A stretch of 64,000 nt of DNA from Lachnospiraceae bacterium (GTDB taxonomy: Bacteria > Bacillota > Clostridia > Lachnospirales > Lachnospiraceae). The DNA lies in contig JAFVBO010000049.1 of assembly GCA_017479935.1 (NCBI GenBank), positions 62,001 to 126,000 of the forward strand, written 5' to 3'. The position numbers were made by a program, and so were the translations under genes. Position 1 is the first letter of the stretch. Each line of letters opens with the position of its first letter. Below the pieces are notes generated by a model. It saw nothing but the letters and a program-made list of their open reading frames with translations, ran no database searches and was not told where the DNA came from. Positions 1-6,805 of this stretch are shown piece by piece.

Positions 1-273
1 CTCTTAAGCCATATGATGTACGAGCAGGAAGAGCAGAAGGGATATACCGCGGAGGATATCCTGGAGGAGGCGAAGAAGCTGGGCATCGAAGCGCTTTCCA
101 GACTGGATATGGAGCAGATGCAGGCCTTTTTGCAGGAACTGTATGATTTGAACGTTCTGCGGCACACCGCGAAGGATACTTATCAGTTCTCCTCGGACAA
201 CTACAGAGGACTCATGGGAACCGAGCAGGAGGTGTTCGACCGCCTGATCGAGTACGGAGGGTATGAGAGATGA
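1..273 (+). CDS. C-terminal end of an unrecognised protein (5' truncated)
   Basis: The frame is open from the first base of the window to a TGA at 271-273, so the ATG at 13 is probably internal and this is the tail of a longer gene. The visible 90 residues are acidic and helical, ending in a stretch (DLNVLRHTAKDTYQFSSDNY) that resembles the small winged-helix-like tails found after some ATPase domains. That resemblance is an impression, not a match. The next gene overlaps it by 11 bases, so the two are probably co-translated. No function can be assigned from this fragment. Confidence 0.5.
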   Translation, partial: LLSHMMYEQEEQKGYTAEDILEEAKKLGIEALSRLDMEQMQAFLQELYDLNVLRHTAKDTYQFSSDNYRGLMGTEQEVFDRLIEYGGYER

Positions 274-1417
274 GAAGAGCGGTGACGGGCTTTTGCATCT
301 GCCTGAAAGGCGGCGAAAGATGAACGGACGGATTGGCGCGGAAGAAATATGGTATGGCCGGATGGGGAAAACCCTCCGGCTTTTGGAAGAAATCCGGGGC
401 TGTCTTTTGGAGGAACGCTCCGCCATCCTTCTGTTTCCCGAAGGAATTTTTTGGGAGGAGACCTTTGCGAAAAAAGTGCGGCAGATGGCCGGAAACGCCA
501 GCGCGCACCGGATGTTTAAGGAACTGATTGACACAGGCGATGACCCGGGCCGGCTGTGCCTGAAGGAACTGTGCTCGAAGGCGGTGCGCGACGAATACTG
601 GCCCGGAGAGCCCATCGGACAGTTCCTGGGCGAAAAGAAGGAAATCACGTTTCACAACAATTTTCTGCTGGTGAGAGGGATCTGCTCCGGAAAGAGCCTG
701 CGGGCCTGGCTTTCGTTCATCGAAGAGTATGAAAAGCACGTGAGGCAGGATGAACCTTCTGCGGTTTTTCTGTTGGAGTGCTGCCTGAAAGATGTGGAAG
801 GATCGCTGCCCGTTCTGCGCTGCGAAACCGGCCTGCAGGACTGCCATATCTTCTGCCTGATGGCGGCGGAGGAAGCGGGGACGGCGAGTGCCTGGACGGA
901 TTATCTGGCGGAGCTGGCGTATCAGGCCGGACGTGGGAATTCGGAATTCTGTGCCAGACTTCTGGCTCAGCCGAAAGAATTATTCCAGAATCCGGTGCAG
1001 ACGATCGTGGCATGTGCGGAGGGGTTTGAATTTGAAGGAGGCTTTCACGGCGAGGAAAGCGGGATAATGGAAAGCGCAAAATACATGGAAGCCGCAGAAA
1101 GCAAGGCGACGAGCGCTGTCTGGAAGGCCCAGGTGGTGCAGCTGTTTCCCAAGCTGGAGCAGTTCCGCTACCGGTTTATCAGCGAACACGAAGCCGGACT
1201 TCGCCACCATCTGCCTATCCCGGACGGAAACGGGGAGCAGATCACCGATCCGTTTGACCTGGAGTTTGGCAACCTGATCTACATCGTCCACATGGATGGG
1301 GTGCGATTTGCCCCCTCCGATTGGGAGAAAATCCAGTTCTGCCGTGCTGCCAGAAATACGCTGGCGCACAACAAGGTTTTGACGGTGGAAGAGGTGGAAC
1401 AGGTGATGAGGATGTGA
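263..1417 (+). CDS. Hypothetical protein with C-terminal HEPN-like RNTLAH motif
   Basis: A 384-residue protein that I do not recognise as a whole. There is no signal peptide or membrane segment, so it is probably cytoplasmic. Near the C-terminus it carries RNTLAH (about residues 364-369), which fits the R-x4-6-H catalytic motif of HEPN ribonucleases and is preceded by a helical stretch, as in that fold. HEPN proteins often act as toxins or defence effectors; applying that here is inference. The start is uncertain: ATG at 263 has GGAGG only 2 bases upstream, and ATG at 320 is an alternative that would remove an unusual basic leader. A 17-codon ORF (270-323) overlaps the upstream stop and the ATG at 320 by ATGA junctions, which could mean coupling or an old frameshift. 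A strong hairpin follows at 1449-1511. Confidence 0.6.
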   Translation: MRDEKSGDGLLHLPERRRKMNGRIGAEEIWYGRMGKTLRLLEEIRGCLLEERSAILLFPEGIFWEETFAKKVRQMAGNASAHRMFKELIDTGDDPGRLCLKELCSKAVRDEYWPGEPIGQFLGEKKEITFHNNFLLVRGICSGKSLRAWLSFIEEYEKHVRQDEPSAVFLLECCLKDVEGSLPVLRCETGLQDCHIFCLMAAEEAGTASAWTDYLAELAYQAGRGNSEFCARLLAQPKELFQNPVQTIVACAEGFEFEGGFHGEESGIMESAKYMEAAESKATSAVWKAQVVQLFPKLEQFRYRFISEHEAGLRHHLPIPDGNGEQITDPFDLEFGNLIYIVHMDGVRFAPSDWEKIQFCRAARNTLAHNKVLTVEEVEQVMRM

Positions 1418-1448
1418 AAGTTACCACGACATATGTTTAGAAACATGG

Positions 1449-1511
1449 AAAAAGGATGAAGGGAAGGGGCTGTCGCGCATTTTGCGACAGCCCCTTCCCT
1501 TCATCCTTTTT
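1449..1511. terminator. Perfect 28-bp hairpin, bidirectional terminator
   Basis: Arms 1449-1476 and 1484-1511 are perfectly complementary around a 7-nt loop, and the right arm ends in TTTTT (AAAAA on the left). It lies between convergent genes (263-1417 plus, 1562-2632 minus) and can terminate both. Its core GGGGCTGTCGC recurs in hairpins at 17542 and 25967 and in the palindromes at 48174 and 53551. Confidence 0.85.
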
Positions 1512-1561
1512 CTGCTGTTTTTTAAGCAGGCTCGTGCTGAGCAGTTACGTTCTATTTTTGA

Positions 1562-2632
1562 CTACCGGCGGTCAGCACTCAAAGAATCAAGCTTTGCCTG
1601 AAGTGTTTCGATCATGGCAGACAGTTTTTCGATAGTCTGTTCTGCTTCCGTGGCTTTTCGCTCCGCGGCCAATGCCCGCAAATCCGCTTCTTGTGCACGA
1701 AGTCGTTCTCTTTCTGTGTTTATTTTTTCCTCCGCACGGCCTTCTTCACGGCCTTCTTCACGGCCTTCTTCACGGCCTTCTTCACGGCCTTCTTCACGGC
1801 CTTCCGCACGGCCTTCTTCACGGCCTTCTTTGCGACCAATCTCCAAACCTATCTCACGGCCTTCTTCGCGACCGATCTCCAAACCTATCTCTCGACCCTC
1901 TGACATGATATCTGCAAACTTCGCTGATAGAATCATATATTCTCGCCTCCATTCCTGGTTTTGTTTCGCGTAGAGAACTGCACGGTGCAAATCATGGATA
2001 AAGGGATCCGTATCGTCGTTATCAACCTCTGCATGATCCTGCATCATGTACAGGAAGAAAGAACGAAGAGATTCTGGAATTTCCGGCTGCTTACTGGATG
2101 CGTTGAAGAAAACGATTTTGAGATCATCGTTTAGTACTATATTGGGAGCTTCGATGCAACGCCGCTCAAAGGAGTAGCGGTACATATCAATCCCAAATGG
2201 ATCAAAGGGGCAGAGGAAGACAATATAAGAAGCAGGAAGCTTGTTGTATTCTTCGCCAGAATCCAGAAGAACCAGGTCCAGGATGCTGGAGTAGAAACGC
2301 GTCCGTTTGGGCATGTTTTTGATAGAACGAACCTGCATTTCCAGGTTAATGATTTCCCCTTGCAGAGTTTTCACGATAATATCCAGCCGGCTCCCTTTTC
2401 CGTCTTCCGTTATTTTAGCATATCTTTGGGCATATGGAAAGCTGATTCCCTCAATTTCCAGTTTGGGGAAAAGGCGCTGCAATAGTTGCAGGAGAAGGTC
2501 CGGATGCGATTCCATGACTTTATAAAAAAGAAAGTCGCTTCGAATGGTCAGGGATTCCCATTCCTGTTCTGGTTCCAGAATGCTGCTGGCAGGTGCAGAA
2601 GGAGAAATAAAATCGGTTCTTTTGTTTGACAT
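1562..2632 (-). CDS. Rpn-family PD-(D/E)XK nuclease
   Basis: A 356-residue protein of the Rpn / 'PD-(D/E)XK nuclease family transposase' group. These DNA endonucleases promote recombination and are related to transposase_31. The core shows an N-terminal segment on the pattern SDFLFYKVM, then SRLDIIVKT and INLEMQ, giving the D...ExQ arrangement of the PD-(D/E)XK site at about residues 100-120. The C-terminal third is a charged repetitive region of EEGR/EIGR units followed by a predicted coiled coil. The chosen ATG (2632) has GGAGG 4 bases upstream; an upstream in-frame ATG at 2665 lacks one. A minus-strand promoter at 2713-2741 fits. Members of this family are often mobile or present in many copies. 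Confidence 0.85.
   Translation of the reverse strand: MSNKRTDFISPSAPASSILEPEQEWESLTIRSDFLFYKVMESHPDLLLQLLQRLFPKLEIEGISFPYAQRYAKITEDGKGSRLDIIVKTLQGEIINLEMQVRSIKNMPKRTRFYSSILDLVLLDSGEEYNKLPASYIVFLCPFDPFGIDMYRYSFERRCIEAPNIVLNDDLKIVFFNASSKQPEIPESLRSFFLYMMQDHAEVDNDDTDPFIHDLHRAVLYAKQNQEWRREYMILSAKFADIMSEGREIGLEIGREEGREIGLEIGRKEGREEGRAEGREEGREEGREEGREEGREEGRAEEKINTERERLRAQEADLRALAAERKATEAEQTIEKLSAMIETLQAKLDSLSADRR
1736..1836. repeat. 12-bp tandem repeat (CACGGCCTTCTT) in the Rpn gene
   Basis: About eight near-identical 12-bp units with a CACGGCCTTCTT core encode the E-G-R-E/A repeats on the minus strand. Being a multiple of three, copy-number change would keep the frame and only alter linker length. 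Confidence 0.85.
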
Positions 2633-2712
2633 AGTACCTCCATGAAGGGGACGGCAGAAAAACAAAGCATGAGAAGGCGACTACCTATCCCGGTGATATC
2701 ATTGCAAATAGG

Positions 2713-2741
2713 AGGATAGCATAAAAGAGGGTAAAAGTCAA
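2713..2741 (-). promoter_or_regulatory. Sigma-A-type promoter for the Rpn gene
   Basis: On the minus strand TTGACT (2736-2741) is followed after 17 bp by TATCCT (2713-2718), about 80 bp upstream of the ATG at 2632. Confidence 0.55.
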
Positions 2742-2943
2742 TAAGAAAAGTATATACTACTATATTGAACAGGAGAATAACTATAGATATAGGGCATGAT
2801 TGATAGGAAAGCAATTGCGAAAATTCACAGGAATTTTGCTGGAAAATCTTCTCTGCGGCTTTAAACTATCCTTTAGGTTTGAAGCATATACTCTTTCACA
2901 GAACAGGATCATTTGCGAGCTATGAAGAAAGGAGCGAGAAGAA

Positions 2944-5067
2944 ATGAAGACATGGAAGAAAGTAGCGGCTGCGCTTGTGAGTGGCAGCCTGGTGCTTGGC
3001 AGCGGGATGGCCGTATGGGCGGCTGAGACGGAGAGCAAGGCTGCTGAGTCGGAAAGCAAGACTGCGGAGACGGAAAGCAAGACTGCGGAGACGGAAAGCG
3101 AGGAGACCAAGGCGCAGGAAACAAAAGAAGCGGAAAACCAGGCTGTTTTCATTGAACTGTCGGATGATGGCATTCTGGTAGACGGCGCAGCAGTTTCAGA
3201 AGATGAGGAAGCGGATGTGTATATTGCCCACGACATCCTGTATTATGAGGACCGCGATGCCTATGAGAGCGGCAACCCTTACGGCGAAGGTAAAGATTCG
3301 GAGAAACATAGCGCCGAGGAAGCAGCAGCGCACACCGTGCTGCACATCAACGCGGCAGGGACGTATCGCCTGACCGGAAAACTCTCTGCAGGGCAGGTGG
3401 CCGTTGATCTTGGAAAGAAAGCAAAGACCGATCCGGAGGCTGTCGTGACCCTGATTCTGGACAATGCAGACATTACCTGTACGGTGGCCCCGGCAGTGAT
3501 TTTCTACAACGTATATGAATGTGATGAGGCCTGGGTGGCCTATGACAGCGCCGAGGAAGGCGAGGAAGTAAGCTATACGGCCTCCCCGGAAGTGGACACA
3601 TCTGCTGCCGGCGCCAGAGTAATCCTGGCGGATGGAAGCGTGAACAACGTCACCGGTTCTCATGTGGCGCGCATCTACAAAGACGCGGAAGGCCAGAAGA
3701 AGCTGGCGAAGTACGACGGTGCCTTCTATTCCAAGATGACGATGGAGATGGACGGAGGAAAGGAAGGCGATGGTGTCCTGAACATCCGTGGCGATAAAGA
3801 AGGCCTGGATTCTGAGCTGCACTTAACGATCAATGGTGGCAAGATCAACATCGCCACGGATGATGATGCCATCAACACGAATGAAGACGGCGTTTCCGTG
3901 ACAACGATCAATGGAGGCTCTCTGCACATCCTGGCCGGTCTGGCCGAAGAGGGGGACGGCATTGATTCCAACGGGTATCTTGTGATCAACGGCGGCGTGG
4001 TGATTTCCATTGCCAAACCCATCGCGGATTCAGGCCTTGACAGCGATATGGGTTCGATGATCAATGGCGGATACGTAGTTGCCACCGGTTCCACGATGGA
4101 CTGGCCCGAGAGCAATTGCGAACAGGTGACCATGAACCTGCAGTTCGCGGCCAGCCAGGCTGCCGATGAGGCGCTGATTGTGACAGACCAGGATGGAAAG
4201 GTAATTTTTGCCTATGACCCGGATAAGGATGAGACCACCGGGAGCGCGAACCGCGGCTATCAGGGAGCGGTCATCAGCTGCCCGGAATTCGAGATGGGAG
4301 CTACCTACCACGTTTACGTGGGCGGCGATGTGACCGGCGAAGAGGTGGATGGTTTATATGATGCGAGTACGGTGACGGCCATTGAAGGGGCCGTCCGGCA
4401 GCAGTATACCGGCACGGACGTTGGCAGATTTGGCTTCGGTGGCCGTGGCATGGGTGGCCCCGGCATGAGCGGAGAACGCCCGGAAGGTGAGACGCCGGAA
4501 GGCTTCATGGTCCAGCCGGGTGGCGAGATGCCGGAAGGCTTCATGGGCCAGCCGGGCGGTGAGATGCCGGAAGGCTTCATGGGCCAGCCGGGCGGTGAGA
4601 TGCCGGAAGGTTTCATGGGCCAGCCGGGCGGTGAGACGCCGGAAGGCTTCATGGGCCAGCCGGGCGGTGAGATGCCGGAAGGTTTCATGGGCCAGCCGGG
4701 CGGTGAGATGCCGGAAGGCTTCATGGGCCAGCCGGGCGGTGAGATGCCGGAAGGCTTCATGGTCCAGCCGGGCGGTGAGATGCCGGAAGGTTTCATGGGC
4801 CAGCCGGGCGGTCAAAAGCCGGAAGGTTTTGATCCGGAAGGCTCTGGGGAAAACTGGAACTTCCGCGAGCAGGAAATCAATGAACTTAGCGAGCCTTCCA
4901 TTGAGTTTAAGATGCAGGACAAGGTTAACGCATTCAGCGGCCTGGCGGATGAAGAGACAGCGGAAACAGAAGAAATGAAAGAGGCAGAAGGAATAGCGCC
5001 GGAAAATACGACCACAGAGGAGACGACTGCAGAAGAGACAACTGCAGAGGAGACGGAAAAGAAATAA
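2944..5067 (+). CDS. Secreted carbohydrate-binding-domain protein with PEGFMGQPGG repeats
   Basis: A 707-residue exported protein. A signal peptide (about residues 1-28) is followed by an Ala/Glu/Thr/Ser-rich spacer with repeated ESKTAET units. The central part (about 60-500) has repeated parallel beta-strand signatures such as HLTINGGKINI and DGISVTTINGG-like turns and acidic D/N-rich loops. This matches the Cthe_2159-type carbohydrate-binding domain (DUF4353), a calcium-binding beta-helix that binds cellulose or pectin-like glycans. Residues 516-623 are nine tandem 12-residue units (E-M/T-P-E-G-F-M-G/V-Q-P-G-G). The tail is Glu/Thr-rich and no sortase motif or C-terminal membrane anchor is visible, so it is probably released or held non-covalently. 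The ATG follows an AAGGAGCGAGAAGAA ribosome site. Glycan binding is inferred from the family. Confidence 0.7.
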   Translation: MKTWKKVAAALVSGSLVLGSGMAVWAAETESKAAESESKTAETESKTAETESEETKAQETKEAENQAVFIELSDDGILVDGAAVSEDEEADVYIAHDILYYEDRDAYESGNPYGEGKDSEKHSAEEAAAHTVLHINAAGTYRLTGKLSAGQVAVDLGKKAKTDPEAVVTLILDNADITCTVAPAVIFYNVYECDEAWVAYDSAEEGEEVSYTASPEVDTSAAGARVILADGSVNNVTGSHVARIYKDAEGQKKLAKYDGAFYSKMTMEMDGGKEGDGVLNIRGDKEGLDSELHLTINGGKINIATDDDAINTNEDGVSVTTINGGSLHILAGLAEEGDGIDSNGYLVINGGVVISIAKPIADSGLDSDMGSMINGGYVVATGSTMDWPESNCEQVTMNLQFAASQAADEALIVTDQDGKVIFAYDPDKDETTGSANRGYQGAVISCPEFEMGATYHVYVGGDVTGEEVDGLYDASTVTAIEGAVRQQYTGTDVGRFGFGGRGMGGPGMSGERPEGETPEGFMVQPGGEMPEGFMGQPGGEMPEGFMGQPGGEMPEGFMGQPGGETPEGFMGQPGGEMPEGFMGQPGGEMPEGFMGQPGGEMPEGFMVQPGGEMPEGFMGQPGGQKPEGFDPEGSGENWNFREQEINELSEPSIEFKMQDKVNAFSGLADEETAETEEMKEAEGIAPENTTTEETTAEETTAEETEKK
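4489..4812 (+). repeat. Nine 36-bp tandem repeats (12-residue PGG units)
   Basis: Exactly nine 36-bp units encode E(M/T)PEGFM(G/V)QPGG, followed by a degenerate tenth (QKPEGF). Units differ by only a few bases, including M/T and G/V variants, which suggests recent expansion or homogenisation. Confidence 0.95.
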
Positions 5068-5119
5068 AGGAGAACGGTTAACGAGTAAGCGCAGCTGTTC
5101 CAATAATGATCCATGACAC

Positions 5120-5160
5120 AAAGCCCCGCGGAGAGTTTCCTCTCTGGGGGCTTTCCTGTT
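5120..5160 (+). terminator. Probable terminator after the repeat protein
   Basis: AAAGCCCC (5120-5127) pairs with GGGGCTTT (5147-5154), and an inner GAGAG/CTCTC extends the stem. The T-run that follows is short (CCTGTTTTG). Confidence 0.6.
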
Positions 5161-5227
5161 TTGTGCAGCAGCGCGTAGGGGGGCTCACCGGCAGTCAAAG
5201 ATAGGAATACTCTTTTAACATTTAATA

Positions 5228-5255
5228 TTTACAAAAGATGGATTTGTGCTATACT
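5228..5255 (+). promoter_or_regulatory. Strong sigma-A promoter of the structured element
   Basis: TTTACA (5228-5233), a 16-bp spacer and TATACT (5250-5255), with a TG extension giving TGCTATACT. Predicted start near 5262, just before the first helix arm at 5270. Confidence 0.75.
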
Positions 5256-5261
5256 GTATCT

Positions 5262-5440
5262 ATATAAAACTCAGCACAGCAATGCAGAAAACAAAGGAAA
5301 ATGGCTGCTTGCAGCCACTTTTCCTTGCTTTTCTGCATAAGTCGTGGTGGGAACCCCACCACGACAGTCCCAGGCAAAAGCGCCGAAGGCGCGACATACG
5401 CCGTAGGCGGATGGCCTGGGACCTGTGCTGAGCAATAGAC
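5262..5440 (+). ncRNA. Candidate multi-helix structured RNA
   Basis: Starting about 7 nt after a good -10 box, the sequence can fold almost completely. P1 closes the element (5270-5279 with 5423-5432, 10 bp). P2 is a long hairpin (5282-5338, with 10-bp and 8-bp uninterrupted helices). P3 is a perfect 11-bp hairpin with a 3-nt loop (5341-5351/5355-5365). P4 (5367-5375/5414-5422, 9 bp) encloses two short hairpins, P5 (5380-5384/5388-5392) and P6 (5399-5402/5406-5409). The pairing is read directly from the sequence; its existence as RNA is inferred from the promoter. It could equally act as folded single-stranded DNA for the neighbouring recombinase, or be a dispersed repeat. A degenerate relative lies at about 35413-35539. 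I do not recognise a known RNA family. Confidence 0.55.
5266..5299 (+). repeat. 34-bp direct repeat, copy 1
   Basis: Identical to 5446-5479 except at one position (A/G at 5278/5458). The copies are exactly 180 bp apart. This copy holds the 5' arm of P1 and the start of P2. Confidence 0.95.
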
Positions 5441-5445
5441 ATAGA

Positions 5446-5479
5446 AAAACTCAGCACGGCAATGCAGAAAACAAAGGAA
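5446..5479 (+). repeat. 34-bp direct repeat, copy 2
   Basis: Second copy, directly ahead of the recombinase gene. Its CTCAGCAC (5450-5457) can also pair with GTGCTGAG (5425-5432), competing with P1 of the structured element. Confidence 0.95.
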
Positions 5480-5516
5480 CGCGAGACTGACCCGACCGAT
5501 TGTATGACTGAAAGAT

Positions 5517-6494
5517 TTGAAAGCTATGGATACCTACATAAAAAAGAACGACAACGAGTATGCCGAGGAAACGAAGACTTCGTGGAGAAAGACTGCCTTT
5601 TTGCCAACGGATGAACAGAAGGAAGACCGGCCATCGGGAGCGTCTGCCCCTGACGAGAGGACCTTGCGGGAGAAGCAGCTGGATCTGTATTTAGAGCAGT
5701 TAAGCGATGAGGAAAAAAGCCCGTATACCATTGCCAAGTACCGGCGGGATGCCAGGCAGTTTCTTGATTTTTCCGAGGGAAAAGAGTTTTCCAGAGAAAC
5801 CAGCAAGAAGTACAAAGCCTGGCTTCAGGAGAAACACTATCGGATGAACAGCGTCAATTCCATGCTGGCGGCGATGAACGGGTTTCTGCGCTTTCAGGGC
5901 CGGGAGGATTGCACCGTGCATCCGCTTCGGATACAGAACAAGGTGTATACCACGGCGGAAGAAGAGCTCACGGAGGAAGAGTACAGATGCCTGATCAAGG
6001 CTGCCGGAGAGGACGAGCAGGCAAGACTGCTTATTTTTACCTTGGGCAGTACCGGCATACGGGTATCGGAGCTGAAGTACTTTACGATTGAGGCGGTTCA
6101 AAACGGGGAAGTGGAAATCCAGTGTAAAAACAAAAACCGGGTCATCCTTCTGCCGCGGAGCCTTGTGGAAAAACTGCAGGATTACTCCAGAAGGTATGCT
6201 ATCAAAAACGGTCCCGTTTTTCGAAACACAGCCGGGCAGAGCCTGAGTCGAAACAACATCTGGAAGAAGCTGAAGCGCCTCAGTGCCAAGGCGGGAATCT
6301 CGCCGGCGAAGGTATATCCCCACAATTTCCGAAAGCTGTTTGCGAGGATGTTTTACAAGGAAGAAAAAGACCTGGCCATGCTGGCGGACGTTTTGGGGCA
6401 CAGCAGTCTAAACACCACCCGGATCTACATTAAGACGACCGGGCAGGCGCATCTGGAACGCATCGAAAAACTGCATCTGGCGGAAGCGGAATAG
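5517..6494 (+). CDS. Tyrosine recombinase / site-specific integrase
   Basis: A 325-residue tyrosine recombinase of XerC/XerD size. It cuts and rejoins DNA through a covalent phosphotyrosine. The N-terminal SAM-like core-binding domain spans about residues 40-135 (LYLEQLSDEEKSPYTIAKY) and the catalytic domain about 145-320. All key residues are visible: Arg182 in GIRVSEL, the beta-hairpin Lys in CKNKNRV, His269 and Arg272 in HNFR, His295 in LGHSS and nucleophile Tyr304 in RIYIKT. An unusual 35-residue polar leader precedes the core. TTG at 5517 or ATG at 5526 are both possible starts and neither has a strong ribosome site, so expression may be low or controlled by the structured element just upstream. 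No phage, plasmid or transposon genes lie beside it. Confidence 0.9.
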   Translation: MKAMDTYIKKNDNEYAEETKTSWRKTAFLPTDEQKEDRPSGASAPDERTLREKQLDLYLEQLSDEEKSPYTIAKYRRDARQFLDFSEGKEFSRETSKKYKAWLQEKHYRMNSVNSMLAAMNGFLRFQGREDCTVHPLRIQNKVYTTAEEELTEEEYRCLIKAAGEDEQARLLIFTLGSTGIRVSELKYFTIEAVQNGEVEIQCKNKNRVILLPRSLVEKLQDYSRRYAIKNGPVFRNTAGQSLSRNNIWKKLKRLSAKAGISPAKVYPHNFRKLFARMFYKEEKDLAMLADVLGHSSLNTTRIYIKTTGQAHLERIEKLHLAEAE

Positions 6495-6530
6495 GGGTCA
6501 GATAAAGATAAGAGAATATCTCGGGATCAC

Positions 6531-6585
6531 AGGCCGGGGCTTTAGTGTCCATTGGAGCACGAAAGTCCCGGCCTTGCACTTTTTC
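6531..6585 (+). terminator. Terminator after the recombinase gene
   Basis: AGGCCGGG...CTTTAGTG pairs with CACGAAAG...CCCGGCCT (arms about 6531-6548 and 6558-6574), followed by a T-rich run ACTTTTTC. Confidence 0.7.
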
Positions 6586-6627
6586 TGACAGAATACGTTC
6601 CTACGCAGACAGAAAATGCAGAGCGTC

Positions 6628-6656
6628 TTGACCTGTGAAAAAGGAACAGATATACT
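6628..6656 (+). promoter_or_regulatory. Sigma-A promoter of the Tat carboxylesterase
   Basis: TTGACC (6628-6633), a 17-bp spacer and TATACT (6651-6656). Predicted start near 6663, leaving a leader of about 143 nt. Confidence 0.7.
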
Positions 6657-6673
6657 CCTCTTGCATCGTAGTT

Positions 6674-6771
6674 ATTGTGAAATCTGACGATGACCTGCCT
6701 GGCTTGTTTTCGTTCAACAAGTCAGTGAAGAAAGGGTTTCCGTGGTCATCATTGTCAATCGATTTCACAAT
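6674..6771 (+). promoter_or_regulatory. Nested-stem structured 5' leader
   Basis: Three nested helices lie between promoter and start codon: ATTGTGAAATC (6674-6684) with GATTTCACAAT (6761-6771), 11 bp perfect; GATGACC (6689-6695) with GGTCATC (6744-6750); and CTGGCTTGTT (6699-6708) with AACAAGTCAG (6716-6725), one G-U pair. The layout is riboswitch-like or attenuator-like, but I do not recognise a known class and see no T-run terminator, so any control would probably act on translation or stability. Confidence 0.45.
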
Positions 6772-6805
6772 TGTCCGCTATGAACAAGAAAGGAGAATGT
6801 TACCA

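Noticed and set aside
4489-4812. CRISPR array from regular repeats
   Set aside because: Units abut with no spacers and stay in frame as protein repeats. The same holds for 1736-1836.
4314-5121. Long minus-strand frames over the PGG repeat region
   Set aside because: They mirror the tandem repeat of the plus-strand gene and have no ribosome site or family similarity.
5262-5479. Retron msr-msd RNA
   Set aside because: Folded RNA with direct repeats is suggestive, but the next gene is a tyrosine recombinase and no reverse transcriptase exists in the window.
6635-6805. Upstream extension of the carboxylesterase
   Set aside because: It overlaps the promoter -10 region and leader, and would hide the Tat signal far from the N-terminus.
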